Assembly (NCBI RefSeq): GCF_001012825.1
Contig: NZ_LCZJ02000018.1
Location: 762,531 to 826,530 of the forward strand
Origin: Paenibacillus etheri
Lineage (GTDB): Bacteria > Bacillota > Bacilli > Paenibacillales > Paenibacillaceae
Length of the DNA: 64,000 bases
Direction of reading: 5' to 3'
Shown here piece by piece: positions 35,874 to 44,340 of this stretch. Every line of letters starts with the position of its first letter. The stretch's first letter is position 1. The notes under the pieces were generated by a model. It did not search any database. It had not been told where the DNA came from and saw only the letters and a list, made by a program, of their open reading frames with translations. Position numbers and translations under genes: made by a program.

Positions 35874-36740
35874 ATGAAGAAACAAAAGATGTGGATATTT
35901 GCTGCTTTAACTCTTGCGCTTGCTGCCGCGCCGTTTGCAGGAACGTTTTTCAAGGGGAATGGCATTGTTCAGACCAAGCAAAGTGCTGCTGCGTCATTTG
36001 TCCACGAGTTAAATAATCCTGACGAGGAAGTCTTGCCTGCTTTCAGTACTACAACTATAAAACTTGGATCCAAGGGTCAGGATGTCTATGAATTGCAAGG
36101 TCGTTTAAAGCATTTAGGTTATTATGCTGGAAAAATAGACAGTCAATTTGGGCCTAAAACAAAGAATGCGGTAACCTGGTTTCAATGGAAATTCGGAATG
36201 GAATCTGATGGCATTGTAGGTGCCAAAACTAAGCTGAAGCTGTATAACGCAACTAAGAACTGGAAGCCGACAGAGCCTTCCACGGGAACCGGAAATAAGA
36301 CAGCACAGAATAACACTGGCAATAAAACAAATACGACCAATAAGTCGAATTCCGCAGGATTGTCCTCAGGTAATTCGTTGGGCTTGTCTGAAAATGATCT
36401 GAAGATCATGGCAAATGCCGTTTACGGTGAAGCCAGAGGTGAGCCTTTCGAAGGCCAGGTCGCAGTTGCTGCGGTCATTTTAAACCGGGTGAATTCACCT
36501 AGCTTCCCGAATACACCGTCTGGCGTTATTTTTCAACCGAGAGCATTTACAGCTGTGGCCGATGGTCAGATCTATCTGGAGCCGAATGAGCAAGCACGTA
36601 AGGCAGTAGAGCAAGCACTCAGTGGTTGGGACCCAACTGGAGGATGTTTGTATTACTTCAATCCTAAGACAGCGACCTCTAAATGGATTTGGACCCGTCC
36701 TCAGGTCAAGACGATTGGTCAGCATATTTTCTGTATGTAG
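35874..36740 (+). CDS. sleB: Spore cortex-lytic transglycosylase SleB-like
   Basis: The 288-residue exported hydrolase attacks muramic-lactam cortex during germination. A signal peptide (IFAALTLALAAAPFAG) is followed by a peptidoglycan-binding domain (LGSKGQDVYELQGRLKHLGY near residue 65), an Asn/Thr-rich linker and a hydrolase_2 domain. The catalytic Glu is in VYGEARGEPFEGQVA near 184. The start ATG at 35874 is chosen over 35838 because it begins the signal peptide. No ypeB partner follows, unlike in Bacillus. Its upstream region carries a sigma-G promoter. Confidence 0.9.
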   Translation: MKKQKMWIFAALTLALAAAPFAGTFFKGNGIVQTKQSAAASFVHELNNPDEEVLPAFSTTTIKLGSKGQDVYELQGRLKHLGYYAGKIDSQFGPKTKNAVTWFQWKFGMESDGIVGAKTKLKLYNATKNWKPTEPSTGTGNKTAQNNTGNKTNTTNKSNSAGLSSGNSLGLSENDLKIMANAVYGEARGEPFEGQVAVAAVILNRVNSPSFPNTPSGVIFQPRAFTAVADGQIYLEPNEQARKAVEQALSGWDPTGGCLYYFNPKTATSKWIWTRPQVKTIGQHIFCM

Positions 36741-36764
36741 AAAAGAAGGATAGAGAATTCAGAG

Positions 36765-36792
36765 AGCAACCGGGAAGAGGCTTCCGGTTGCT
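36765..36792 (+). terminator. sleB terminator-like hairpin
   Basis: AGCAACCGG pairs with CCGGTTGCT around GAAGAGGCTT, followed by the weak tail TCCTTAC. Confidence 0.55.
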
Positions 36793-36877
36793 TCCTTACT
36801 TTGGAATGGTTTAGAATGGTTAATAATTCATAAACATGATTTAGAGCAACTATCCACGCTGTAAAGGAGTTTTGGAC

Positions 36878-38155
36878 TTGACTAATAATGTATTTCAGCA
36901 TGGCACCGTTGGAGGCTTGCGCATTCACGTTATGCCAACCAAGGCGTTCAAGACCTACGCGATCTCACTTTATGCGGGTATTCCTCTTGACGAGAATACA
37001 GTGACCTCTACCGCATTAGCACCATTCGTGCTTCGCAGAGGTACCGCGACTTACCCGGAGACTACGCAATTCCGCGAGCGTTTGGAGGAACTGTATGGCG
37101 CTGGTTTCGGGTTTGATATTTATAAAAGAGGCGATTATCAAATCGTTCAATTCCGCATGGATACCATTAATGACTCTTTCGTACAAAGCCAGGAGAGCTT
37201 ACTTGAACAATCCTTCGCTTTCTTAGGTGAAGTACTGACTCGTCCATTAGTTGAAGACAACAGCTTCCGACCTTCGTATGTTGCAACGGAGCGTGAAACC
37301 GTTCGCAAGAAGCTGGAGTCCATCGTAAATGACAAGATACGTTACGCCGCTGAACGCTGCATTGAGGAAATGTGCCGCAACGAGCCATACCGTCTTCACC
37401 CTCTGGGGCAAAGAGCGGATCTGGATCAAATCACTCCGAAAAGTTTGTATGAATCCTATAATTCATGGCTGGATGATGCCATCCTTGATCTTTATGTAGT
37501 GGGAGACACAACAGCGGAGGAAGTAGAAAAACTTGTACAGCGTCATTTCGGCCGGATTCAGTCTGAGGTGGGCTTATATAGCTCTAAGTTCGTACCTGTA
37601 TCGGTTAATGAGGTGCGGACAGTAGAAGAGAAGCTGGATGTCAGTCAGGGCAAGTTGAACCTGGGGTTACGTACCTCTATTACTTATAAGGATGATTCCT
37701 ACGCGTCCGCGCTTATGTATAATGGCATATTAGGAGGGTATCCACACTCTAAACTTTTCGTTAACGTACGTGAGAAGGCAAGCCTTGCTTATTATGCTTC
37801 GTCTCGTTATGACGGGCATAAGGGCATTGGAACGATTCAATCAGGCATCGAAACGCAAAATTACGGCAAAGCCGTGGACATTATAGAGAAGCAATTGGAA
37901 GAGATGAAAGCTGGCAATATCAGTGATCTGGAACTGAGCCAGACTAAAGCCATGATCCGCAATCAGCTTTCTGAAATTCCGGATTCTGCTTTTGAAATGA
38001 TCTCTTACGATTTCAACCGCCAGTTGTCAGGAAAAGACCGGACAGCGGATCAGCTATTGGGGCAGGTAGAACAAATCGGTGCAGAAGACGTAAAAGCCGC
38101 TGCCGAAACCTTTCAACTGGATACGATTTATTTTTTGACAGGAAAGGAGGAATAA
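36878..38155 (+). CDS. ymfF: M16-like protein YmfF, no zinc motif
   Basis: The 425-residue member of the pitrilysin superfamily lacks HxxEH: the corresponding region reads STALAPFVLRRGTATYPE. It is therefore a non-catalytic subunit by sequence and probably pairs with the active YmfH encoded next, like the two-subunit processing peptidases. TTG 36872 is only two bases from AAAGGAG; TTG 36878 has 8-base spacing and is preferred. ymfH starts two bases after its stop. B. subtilis YmfF and YmfH lie in the same order. Confidence 0.88.
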   Translation: MTNNVFQHGTVGGLRIHVMPTKAFKTYAISLYAGIPLDENTVTSTALAPFVLRRGTATYPETTQFRERLEELYGAGFGFDIYKRGDYQIVQFRMDTINDSFVQSQESLLEQSFAFLGEVLTRPLVEDNSFRPSYVATERETVRKKLESIVNDKIRYAAERCIEEMCRNEPYRLHPLGQRADLDQITPKSLYESYNSWLDDAILDLYVVGDTTAEEVEKLVQRHFGRIQSEVGLYSSKFVPVSVNEVRTVEEKLDVSQGKLNLGLRTSITYKDDSYASALMYNGILGGYPHSKLFVNVREKASLAYYASSRYDGHKGIGTIQSGIETQNYGKAVDIIEKQLEEMKAGNISDLELSQTKAMIRNQLSEIPDSAFEMISYDFNRQLSGKDRTADQLLGQVEQIGAEDVKAAAETFQLDTIYFLTGKEE

Positions 38156-38157
38156 CG

Positions 38158-39438
38158 ATGGAACAAATTCATTACGACAGACTTCAAGAGACGATTTATC
38201 ACGAGGTCATGGATAATGGGCTTCAGGTATATGTGCTGCCGAAACCAACCTTCAAAAAGACCTATGCTACATTTGCTACTAAATACGGTTCCGTTGACAA
38301 TCATTTTCATGTCGCAGGTGGAGAAGAGACCACTGCTCCTGATGGTATAGCTCACTTTTTAGAGCACAAGATGTTCGAAGAGCCAGAAGGCGATATTTTT
38401 GCTACCTTCGCTTCAAATGGTGCCTCGGCTAATGCGTTTACAAGCTTTGACCAGACGGTTTATCTATTCTCAGCAACTGAGAATATTGAGACCAACCTTA
38501 GTACACTCGTTGATTTTGTTCAGAGACCTTATTTTACAGATGAGAATGTAGAAAAGGAAAAGGGAATTATTGGACAAGAAATCAATATGTATGCTGATAA
38601 TCCAGACTGGCGCGTGTATTTTGGCCTTATTGAAGCGATGTATTCGAAGCATCCGGTTCGGATTGACATTGCAGGTACGGTAGAATCGATTAGTACGATC
38701 ACGAAAGAAACGCTGTACACTTGCTATAACGCTTTTTATCATCCTAGCAATATGTTGTTGTTCGTGGTTGGGGGTGTGGATCCGGAGAAAGTATTCTCCT
38801 TGATTCGCAGTAACCAAAAGGGTAAAACCTACGGCAAGCAGGGTGAAATCAAGCGTATTTTTGAAGATGAACCCGAACAAGTCGCTACAAAACGGCTAGA
38901 AAGCAAGCTTGCCGTCTCGATGCCAAAAATCATGTTTGGTTTCAAGGAAAAAGTAGAAGATCTAACGGGTGAAGCTTCTCTGAAACGCGACCTGATAACG
39001 AAGCTAATGCTCGATTTGTTAGTAGGTAGTAGCACAGCATTGTATCAAAAGCTATATGATGAGGAATTGATTTCGGACAGCTTTGGACATGAATTTAATA
39101 GTTCTCCGCAATATGCTTTTTCTGCAATGGGTGGGGATACAAAGGATCCGGATTTGCTTTTAAAACGAATTAAAGAAGAAGTTGATCTAATCTTAAAGTC
39201 TGGCTTTGCGGAGAAGGATTTCGAGCGGGCACGGAAAAAGAAAATAGGCGGATATTTGCGCATGCTGAACTCCCCTGAAAGTATTGCACATGAATTTACA
39301 CGCTATCAGTTCCGCGGTGGTGACTTGTTCGAAGTTCTGCCTATCTATGAGTCGATTACTTTGGCAGAAGTTAATGAACGTCTACAGGCCCATGTAAACT
39401 GGGAACAGCTAGCCGTTTCATTGGTGGTGAGTCCTTAG
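38158..39438 (+). CDS. ymfH: M16 zinc peptidase YmfH
   Basis: The 426-residue peptidase carries the inverted zinc motif HFLEHKMFEEPEGD near residue 63 and the downstream glutamate region EKGIIGQEINMYADNPDWR, so it is the active partner of YmfF. ATG 38158 lies behind GGAAAGGAGGAA at the ymfF end. Substrate is unknown. The ymfI start codon directly abuts its stop, indicating one operon. Confidence 0.9.
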   Translation: MEQIHYDRLQETIYHEVMDNGLQVYVLPKPTFKKTYATFATKYGSVDNHFHVAGGEETTAPDGIAHFLEHKMFEEPEGDIFATFASNGASANAFTSFDQTVYLFSATENIETNLSTLVDFVQRPYFTDENVEKEKGIIGQEINMYADNPDWRVYFGLIEAMYSKHPVRIDIAGTVESISTITKETLYTCYNAFYHPSNMLLFVVGGVDPEKVFSLIRSNQKGKTYGKQGEIKRIFEDEPEQVATKRLESKLAVSMPKIMFGFKEKVEDLTGEASLKRDLITKLMLDLLVGSSTALYQKLYDEELISDSFGHEFNSSPQYAFSAMGGDTKDPDLLLKRIKEEVDLILKSGFAEKDFERARKKKIGGYLRMLNSPESIAHEFTRYQFRGGDLFEVLPIYESITLAEVNERLQAHVNWEQLAVSLVVSP

Positions 39439-40206
39439 GTGAGCGTTTTGGGAGAGAGCAGCAAACCACTAGGGGAAATGACAGTGCTCATTACAGGGGG
39501 AAGCGGAGGGATCGGCGGCGCCATTGCGGAACGGTTTGCTTCTGTAGGGATGAATATAGTTATTCATTATAAACACTCACATGAAGCTGCGAATGATGTC
39601 GCCCGGCGCTGTATGTCCCTTGGAGCAAAGGTAATGACAGTAAACGCTGATATGAAGGATCGTAGTCAGATCGTACGTATGGCTGAGAAGCTTGAGAGTA
39701 ATGGGATGCAGCCGGATATCCTCGTCAATAATGCCGGTAAATCGCATTACGGAATGTTAGCTGATGTGACCGAAGAGGAATGGGATGATATTATGTCCAT
39801 TAACTTGAAGGGAACCTTTATGTGCAGTCAGATCTTTATGCCGTATATGGTGTCTCAGCGGTATGGTCGTATTATCAACGTTTCTTCCGTTTGGGGAATT
39901 ACTGGTGCTTCTTGCGAAGTAGCTTATTCGGCTAGCAAAGGTGGGGTGAATGCCTTTACAAAGGCTTTAGCTAAAGAGCTGGCTCCATCTGGTGTAACGG
40001 TTAACGCGGTAGCTCCAGGAGCGGTTAATACGAACATGTTGTCCAATTTACAGGAGGATGAAGTCCGTATGCTGGAGGATGAAATTCCAGTAGGACGTTT
40101 GGCTACTCCTAATGAAATATCTTCACTAATTTATTTTTTGGCTCTGCCTGAGTCCGGGTATATCACTGGCCAAATTATAAGTCCAAACGGTGGATGGATT
40201 ACTTGA
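39439..40206 (+). CDS. ymfI: Short-chain dehydrogenase/reductase YmfI (FabG-like)
   Basis: The 255-residue oxidoreductase has the cofactor loop TGGSGGIGGAIAERF, the NNAG motif, and the catalytic Ser-Tyr-Lys set in NVSSVWG and YSASKGG. It resembles 3-oxoacyl-ACP reductases, but the substrate cannot be read from sequence. The start is GTG immediately after the ymfH stop, with GGTGGTGAG as ribosome site. It belongs to the ymfF-ymfH-ymfI unit. Confidence 0.9.
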   Translation: MSVLGESSKPLGEMTVLITGGSGGIGGAIAERFASVGMNIVIHYKHSHEAANDVARRCMSLGAKVMTVNADMKDRSQIVRMAEKLESNGMQPDILVNNAGKSHYGMLADVTEEEWDDIMSINLKGTFMCSQIFMPYMVSQRYGRIINVSSVWGITGASCEVAYSASKGGVNAFTKALAKELAPSGVTVNAVAPGAVNTNMLSNLQEDEVRMLEDEIPVGRLATPNEISSLIYFLALPESGYITGQIISPNGGWIT

Positions 40207-40342
40207 TGCTTAGTTGGAGAAAAGCTCCAGCATAAGAATTCAGAGTCTGAGACATATTATAAGTGTTGTTTTTAAATCTCACGTAAGGCGGCTTACAGCC
40301 TGTATGCAGGTGTTTGACCGTAAACATGAAGGAGGATTTAAG

Positions 40343-40606
40343 ATGACACAAGGCGATAGCGTAATCAAAAATTTTGAGACCTGGAAGAAATTTCTAGGAA
40401 AACGAGTTGTACAGGCGGAGAAACTTGGGATGAGTGAAGACACAATCTCAAAGCTTGCTTTTGAAATCGGGGAATTCCTCGACGAAAAAGTGGATCCAGC
40501 AAACACTCAAAACCGTGCGATCAAAGAGCTATGGGATGTCGGCAACGATGAAGAAAAGCAGACGATTGCTAAACTCATGGTCAAGCTGGCGAAAAATAAC
40601 GCCTAA
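40343..40606 (+). CDS. ymfJ: DUF3243 protein YmfJ
   Basis: The 87-residue soluble protein matches the DUF3243 pattern (VIKNFETWKKFLGKRVVQAE, then VDPANTQNRAIKELWDVGN and a helical end). No function is established. The frame extends back to 40214, but the ATG at 40343 is preceded by AAGGAGGATTTAAG. It lies between ymfI and ymfK, as in B. subtilis. Confidence 0.85.
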   Translation: MTQGDSVIKNFETWKKFLGKRVVQAEKLGMSEDTISKLAFEIGEFLDEKVDPANTQNRAIKELWDVGNDEEKQTIAKLMVKLAKNNA

Positions 40607-40610
40607 GCTT

Positions 40611-40643
40611 GCGGAAAAGCTCCCCTTGTGGGAGCTTTTCTGC
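40611..40643 (+). terminator. ymfJ terminator-like hairpin
   Basis: GCGGAAAAGCTCCC pairs with GGGAGCTTTTCTGC around CTTGT, a 14-bp stem, with the TTTT tract inside the descending arm. Confidence 0.65.
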
Positions 40644-40702
40644 AATTATTACAGGACTGACCTTGCCTTTCATTTTTATTTTATATATCATTAACATGAC
40701 CC

Positions 40703-40738
40703 GTGTTTCAGACCGCTTTGTCTGAACGGCATTTTTTT
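40703..40738 (+). terminator. Second hairpin with T-run before ymfK
   Basis: GTTTCAGAC pairs with GTCTGAAC with one bulge, and GGCATTTTTTT follows. It may be an attenuator before ymfK or a second terminator after ymfJ. Confidence 0.5.
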
Positions 40739-40783
40739 GATGTATATCAAAGTGCAGGGAAAAGGAATCTATGAGGTGTACAA

Positions 40784-41551
40784 GTGGAATATAAACAATG
40801 GTATATGGAATACAAGATTCACAAGAACAGACCTGGTCTGCTTGGTGATATCGCTTCTATGTTAGGGATGCTAGAAGTCAACATTCTGACGATTAATGGC
40901 GTTGAAGGAAAGACACGCGGAATGTTGCTGGAGACTAATGACGATGACAAAATAATGCTGATGGGCGAAATGCTCAAGAAAGTTGATAATATTACAGTTT
41001 CAGCTCTTCGGTCTCCAAGACTCGTAGACAAGCTGGCTGTGCGCCATGGGCGATATATTGAACGGGATTCAGATGATCGGAAGACTTTTCGTTTTACTCG
41101 GGATGAGCTCGGTCTATTGGTCGATTTTCTCGGGGAATTGTTTAAAAAAGATGGGAATCAGGTAATAGGACTTCGAGGTATGCCCCGTGTAGGAAAGACT
41201 GAATCGATCATTGCTGGCAGTGTGTGCGCGATGAAGCGGTGGACATTTGTCTCTTCGACACTTTTACGTCAGACGGTGCGAAGTCAATTGGCAGAAGATG
41301 AGTTGAACCCACATAATGTATTTATTATTGATGGTATTGTCAGTACGATCCGCTCTAATGAGAAGCATTATAATTTATTGCAAAATGTTATGAGCATGCC
41401 AAGTACGAAAGTGATTGAGCATCCAGATATTTTCGTGCGGGAATCCGAGTACACTTTTGATGATTTTGATATTATTATCGAGCTTCGCAATAATCCAAAT
41501 GAAGAAATATTGTACGAGTCGTTCACGACGAGCTACAGTGATGATCTATAA
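40784..41551 (+). CDS. ymfK: DUF3388 protein YmfK, ACT domain plus P-loop
   Basis: The 255-residue protein begins with an ACT-like domain (YKIHKNRPGLLGDIASMLGM, then NILTINGVEGKTRGMLL). A second region contains the P-loop-like GLRGMPRVGKTESIIAG near residue 130 and a VFIIDGIVSTIRSN segment resembling a Walker B strand. This suggests a ligand-controlled nucleotide-binding protein. The family (DUF3388) has no assigned role. The start is GTG after GAGGTG. It precedes rodZ by about 40 bases. Confidence 0.85.
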   Translation: MEYKQWYMEYKIHKNRPGLLGDIASMLGMLEVNILTINGVEGKTRGMLLETNDDDKIMLMGEMLKKVDNITVSALRSPRLVDKLAVRHGRYIERDSDDRKTFRFTRDELGLLVDFLGELFKKDGNQVIGLRGMPRVGKTESIIAGSVCAMKRWTFVSSTLLRQTVRSQLAEDELNPHNVFIIDGIVSTIRSNEKHYNLLQNVMSMPSTKVIEHPDIFVRESEYTFDDFDIIIELRNNPNEEILYESFTTSYSDDL

Positions 41552-41593
41552 AACACCAATGATGATTCATTGAAACTTACAGGAGGTGATGGT

Positions 41594-42556
41594 ATGTCGG
41601 AACTGGGCCGGCAATTGAAAGAGGCGCGTCTGCAAAAAGGGATGAGCCTTGACGATGTCCAGGAAGTAACGAAAATTCGCAAAAAGTATTTGGAAGCCAT
41701 CGAGTCTGGAGACTATAAGGTGCTACCAGGAAGCTTTTATGTTAGGGCGTTTATCAAAACGTATGCAGAGGCAGTAGGCATGAGTCCTGACGAACTGCTT
41801 GAGGAGCATGGAAATGTACCTGCCCCTCCGGAAGACACGGCCATGGAAACGGTGATTCAAAAACGCAGCCGTAGACCAGAAACAGAACGGAATGCAAAAT
41901 GGCTGCCAACAGTGCTAATGTGGACATTCCCAATATTAATTATTGTTGTGATTTACATTTATGCTTCTAGTTTGAATAAACCGGATCCTGACCAGATTGA
42001 TCAGACGAATCTGACGAACGAACAGCAGGATCCTACGACAGCTCAAACCTCTCCACCGGCTTCAGGAGGAGGTGTTGTGGCGCCAACTTCTTCGGCAGGA
42101 ACGGAAGCAACAACTGAGCCTACTGCAGAGCCTACGCCAGTACCAACACCTACGCCTTCCCTGAAATCCATTACAGTTACACCGGATGGGAAATCAGGAA
42201 AAACAACAAAATTCAAGGTTTCAGCTCCGGCTGGAAGTGAAGTGAAGGTTGAGATTTCTGCAACTGGGGTTAGCTGGCTTGAGGTGTATAAAGGTGAGAA
42301 CTCTAAAGGAGAGAAACTCTCATTTGGTAATACAGCGGCAGGAGATCGTATGAGCTTTGTGCTTGGAAGTGAAGGAATATATATTAAATCTGGTTATTCA
42401 CCAGCTACTGAGATTACTGTCAATGGACAAGTCATTACTGATGAAAAGACCTCATCTCGTCTGCTACTTAATCTGGATGATGGTACTGGAAGTGAAACGA
42501 CCCAGAATGAAGGAACCACAGATACTACTGGTCAGACTAACGAATCAGGTCAATAA
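41594..42556 (+). CDS. rodZ: RodZ-like cytoskeletal membrane protein (YmfM)
   Basis: The 320-residue bitopic protein has a cytoplasmic helix-turn-helix (LGRQLKEARLQKGMSLDDVQ, followed by KIRKKYLEAIESGDY), a membrane segment (PTVLMWTFPILIIVVIYIYA), a Pro/Thr-rich outside linker, and a DUF4115 domain (VSAPAGSEVKVEISATGVSW). This is the RodZ layout that couples MreB to cell-wall synthesis. The ATG at 41594 follows AGGAGGTGATGGT. It ends with a Thr/Gly-rich tail. Confidence 0.9.
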   Translation: MSELGRQLKEARLQKGMSLDDVQEVTKIRKKYLEAIESGDYKVLPGSFYVRAFIKTYAEAVGMSPDELLEEHGNVPAPPEDTAMETVIQKRSRRPETERNAKWLPTVLMWTFPILIIVVIYIYASSLNKPDPDQIDQTNLTNEQQDPTTAQTSPPASGGGVVAPTSSAGTEATTEPTAEPTPVPTPTPSLKSITVTPDGKSGKTTKFKVSAPAGSEVKVEISATGVSWLEVYKGENSKGEKLSFGNTAAGDRMSFVLGSEGIYIKSGYSPATEITVNGQVITDEKTSSRLLLNLDDGTGSETTQNEGTTDTTGQTNESGQ

Positions 42557-42637
42557 GAAACTTGATGCATAGACTTTTGCTTTGCGGGGAACATAAGACT
42601 GTTTCCAGTTCTTAGCCAAAGCGAGGTGTATATTCTT

Positions 42638-42799
42638 ATGAAAGTTAGCTGGATTGTAGCTGGACTTGGGGTTATTGTCAGTCTTATCGGATATTATATG
42701 ACACCAAGTGCTTGGGGTTATGGAATTCTCGGGTTCGGTATTGCACATATTGTGCTTGGAATTCTGGATATGTTTCGAAGCCCGCTCCGAAGCAGATAG
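42638..42799 (+). CDS. Small two-helix membrane protein
   Basis: A 53-codon frame begins with ATG nine bases after GCGAGGTG. The product has two hydrophobic segments (SWIVAGLGVIVSLIGYYM and GYGILGFGIAHIVLGILDM) and a basic end (RSPLRSR), so it is probably a small inner-membrane protein with both helices short. No family was recognised. It lies about 80 bases after rodZ in the same direction and before a terminator, and may be co-transcribed with it. Confidence 0.7.
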   Translation: MKVSWIVAGLGVIVSLIGYYMTPSAWGYGILGFGIAHIVLGILDMFRSPLRSR

Positions 42800-42870
42800 T
42801 GAATTTAGAAATGTGCGTCTCTGATTTCTTCCATTGGAGACGTAATTCTACCTAGAACACAACTCATTTC

Positions 42871-42905
42871 GAAGGAAAAGCTCCACTATGTGGGGCTGTT
42901 TTCTG
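42871..42905 (+). terminator. Terminator after the small membrane protein
   Basis: GAAAAGCTCCAC pairs with GTGGGGCTGTTTTC (one bulge) around TAT, with a T-rich descending arm. Confidence 0.6.
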
Positions 42906-42933
42906 TGTCGGGTGAGGTACATATTGTCCAATA

Positions 42934-42963
42934 TTAGACTTAAGGGTATCATTCTTTTATAAT
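42934..42963 (+). promoter_or_regulatory. Possible sigma-A promoter of yajQ
   Basis: TTAGAC (42934-42939) and TATAAT (42958-42963) are 18 bases apart. The -35 match is weak. Confidence 0.35.
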
Positions 42964-42998
42964 AGTAGCAGACTAAAAAGTACAAAGGACGTGTAGTT

Positions 42999-43490
42999 AT
43001 GAGTTCAGAAAGTTCATTTGATATCGTATCTAAAATGGATATGCAGGAATTAACCAATGCGATCCATCAAACAGAGAAGGAAATTGACAACCGCTTTGAC
43101 TTTAAGAACAGTAAGAGCAGTCTGAAGCTGGAGAAAGACGCACTTATTATCGCCTCTGAGGACGAATATAAGTTAAACGCTGTTATTGATATTTTACAAT
43201 CGAAGATGGTGAAGAGAGGTATCACGCTGAAGAACTTGGATTTCGGCAAAGTAGAGCCTGCTTCCCTAGGAAGTGTTCGTCAGCGCTTAGGTCTTAAACA
43301 AGGGATCGATCAGGAGAATGCTAAAAAGATTAATATCCTGATTCGTGATTCAAAATTGAAGGTAAAGAGCCAGATTCAAGGAGATCAGATCCGCGTAACC
43401 GGTAAGAGTCGCGATGATTTGCAACAAATTATCCAGATTTTGCGTAAAGCTGATTTGCCGCTGGACCTGCAGTTCAACAACTTAAAATAG
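42999..43490 (+). CDS. yajQ: YajQ family nucleotide-binding protein
   Basis: The 163-residue UPF0234 protein has two ferredoxin-like repeats: SSFDIVSKMDMQELTNAIHQ with RFDFKNSKSS at the start, and GKSRDDLQQIIQILRKADL at the end. Family members elsewhere have been reported to bind cyclic di-GMP or RNA; which applies here is not known. The ATG follows AAAGGACG. It stands as a single gene between two terminators. Confidence 0.93.
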   Translation: MSSESSFDIVSKMDMQELTNAIHQTEKEIDNRFDFKNSKSSLKLEKDALIIASEDEYKLNAVIDILQSKMVKRGITLKNLDFGKVEPASLGSVRQRLGLKQGIDQENAKKINILIRDSKLKVKSQIQGDQIRVTGKSRDDLQQIIQILRKADLPLDLQFNNLK

Positions 43491-43497
43491 AATTTTG

Positions 43498-43532
43498 TAC
43501 CCCGCAGTGCTTATTAGCACCATTATGCGGGG
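43498..43532 (+). terminator. yajQ terminator
   Basis: ACCCCGCA pairs with TGCGGGGT around an inner GTGC/GCAC hairpin; a T-run of eight follows at 43541. Confidence 0.7.
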
Positions 43533-43547
43533 TGCTTTGTATTTTTT

Positions 43548-43576
43548 TTGACACCTATTTATAGCTATAATATACT
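43548..43576 (+). promoter_or_regulatory. Sigma-A promoter of pgsA
   Basis: A consensus TTGACA (43548-43553), 17 bases and TATACT (43571-43576) stand 68 bases before the pgsA start codon. Confidence 0.8.
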
Positions 43577-43643
43577 TGCTTAAGTAGAAATAGATGAGCC
43601 TGACTCAGGCAATTTGTATGAACGATTTAGGGGAGGAACTTCA

Positions 43644-44231
43644 GTGAATTTGCCCAACCGCATCACGCTAGCACGTATTTGCCTGATCCCGATTATGATG
43701 TTTTTCTTACTGGTGGATTTCAGCTTTTATCCAGAACCGATACATTGGGGCTCTTTTCAGCTATCTGTTAATCATTTAGTAGCAGCTGTAATCTTTTTGC
43801 TTGCAGCCAGCACAGATGGAATAGACGGCTACATAGCTAGGAAATATAATATGGTCACCAATCTCGGTAAGCTCCTTGATCCGTTAGCGGACAAGCTGTT
43901 AGTTTCTGCTGTTCTGATTTCACTTGTGGAACTGGGCAGATGTGATTCTTGGATCGCAATTGTTATCATAAGTCGGGAGTTCGCAGTAACCGGACTTCGC
44001 CAGATCGCGTTGTTAGAGGGAAAAGTGGTTGCCGCCAGCAAATGGGGTAAGATAAAGACGGTTGTACAAATTGTAGCGATCTCACTGCTGTTGTTGAACA
44101 ATTTCCCATTTCAATTCGTCAGCATTCCTGTAGACGATATTGCCATTTGGGCTGCGGCCTTGATCACTATTTACTCTGGAATTGATTATTTTGTGAAGAA
44201 TAAGGAGCTGCTACAGCTGCATAATGCTTAA
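43644..44231 (+). CDS. pgsA: Phosphatidylglycerophosphate synthase
   Basis: The 195-residue membrane enzyme joins CDP-diacylglycerol and glycerol-3-phosphate. The CDP-alcohol phosphotransferase signature DGYIARKYNMVTNLGKLLDP followed by LADK has all three aspartates and both glycines. Four to five membrane segments are visible. The start is GTG, seven bases after GGGGAGG; an upstream extension to 43614 has no ribosome site. A strong vegetative promoter precedes it, and a terminator separates it from cinA. Confidence 0.96.
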   Translation: MNLPNRITLARICLIPIMMFFLLVDFSFYPEPIHWGSFQLSVNHLVAAVIFLLAASTDGIDGYIARKYNMVTNLGKLLDPLADKLLVSAVLISLVELGRCDSWIAIVIISREFAVTGLRQIALLEGKVVAASKWGKIKTVVQIVAISLLLLNNFPFQFVSIPVDDIAIWAAALITIYSGIDYFVKNKELLQLHNA

Positions 44232-44257
44232 GCATTTTAAGTAGCTACATATAGGAG

Positions 44258-44289
44258 AGGTAATAGGGAATGTACCTATTACCTTTTTT
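44258..44289 (+). terminator. pgsA terminator
   Basis: AGGTAATAGG pairs perfectly with CCTATTACCT around GAATGTA, followed by six T residues. Confidence 0.85.
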
Positions 44290-44340
44290 AAACCCTAAAA
44301 GCAATGTATCTACATTATAACGAGGAGGCGAAAGCCAGGT

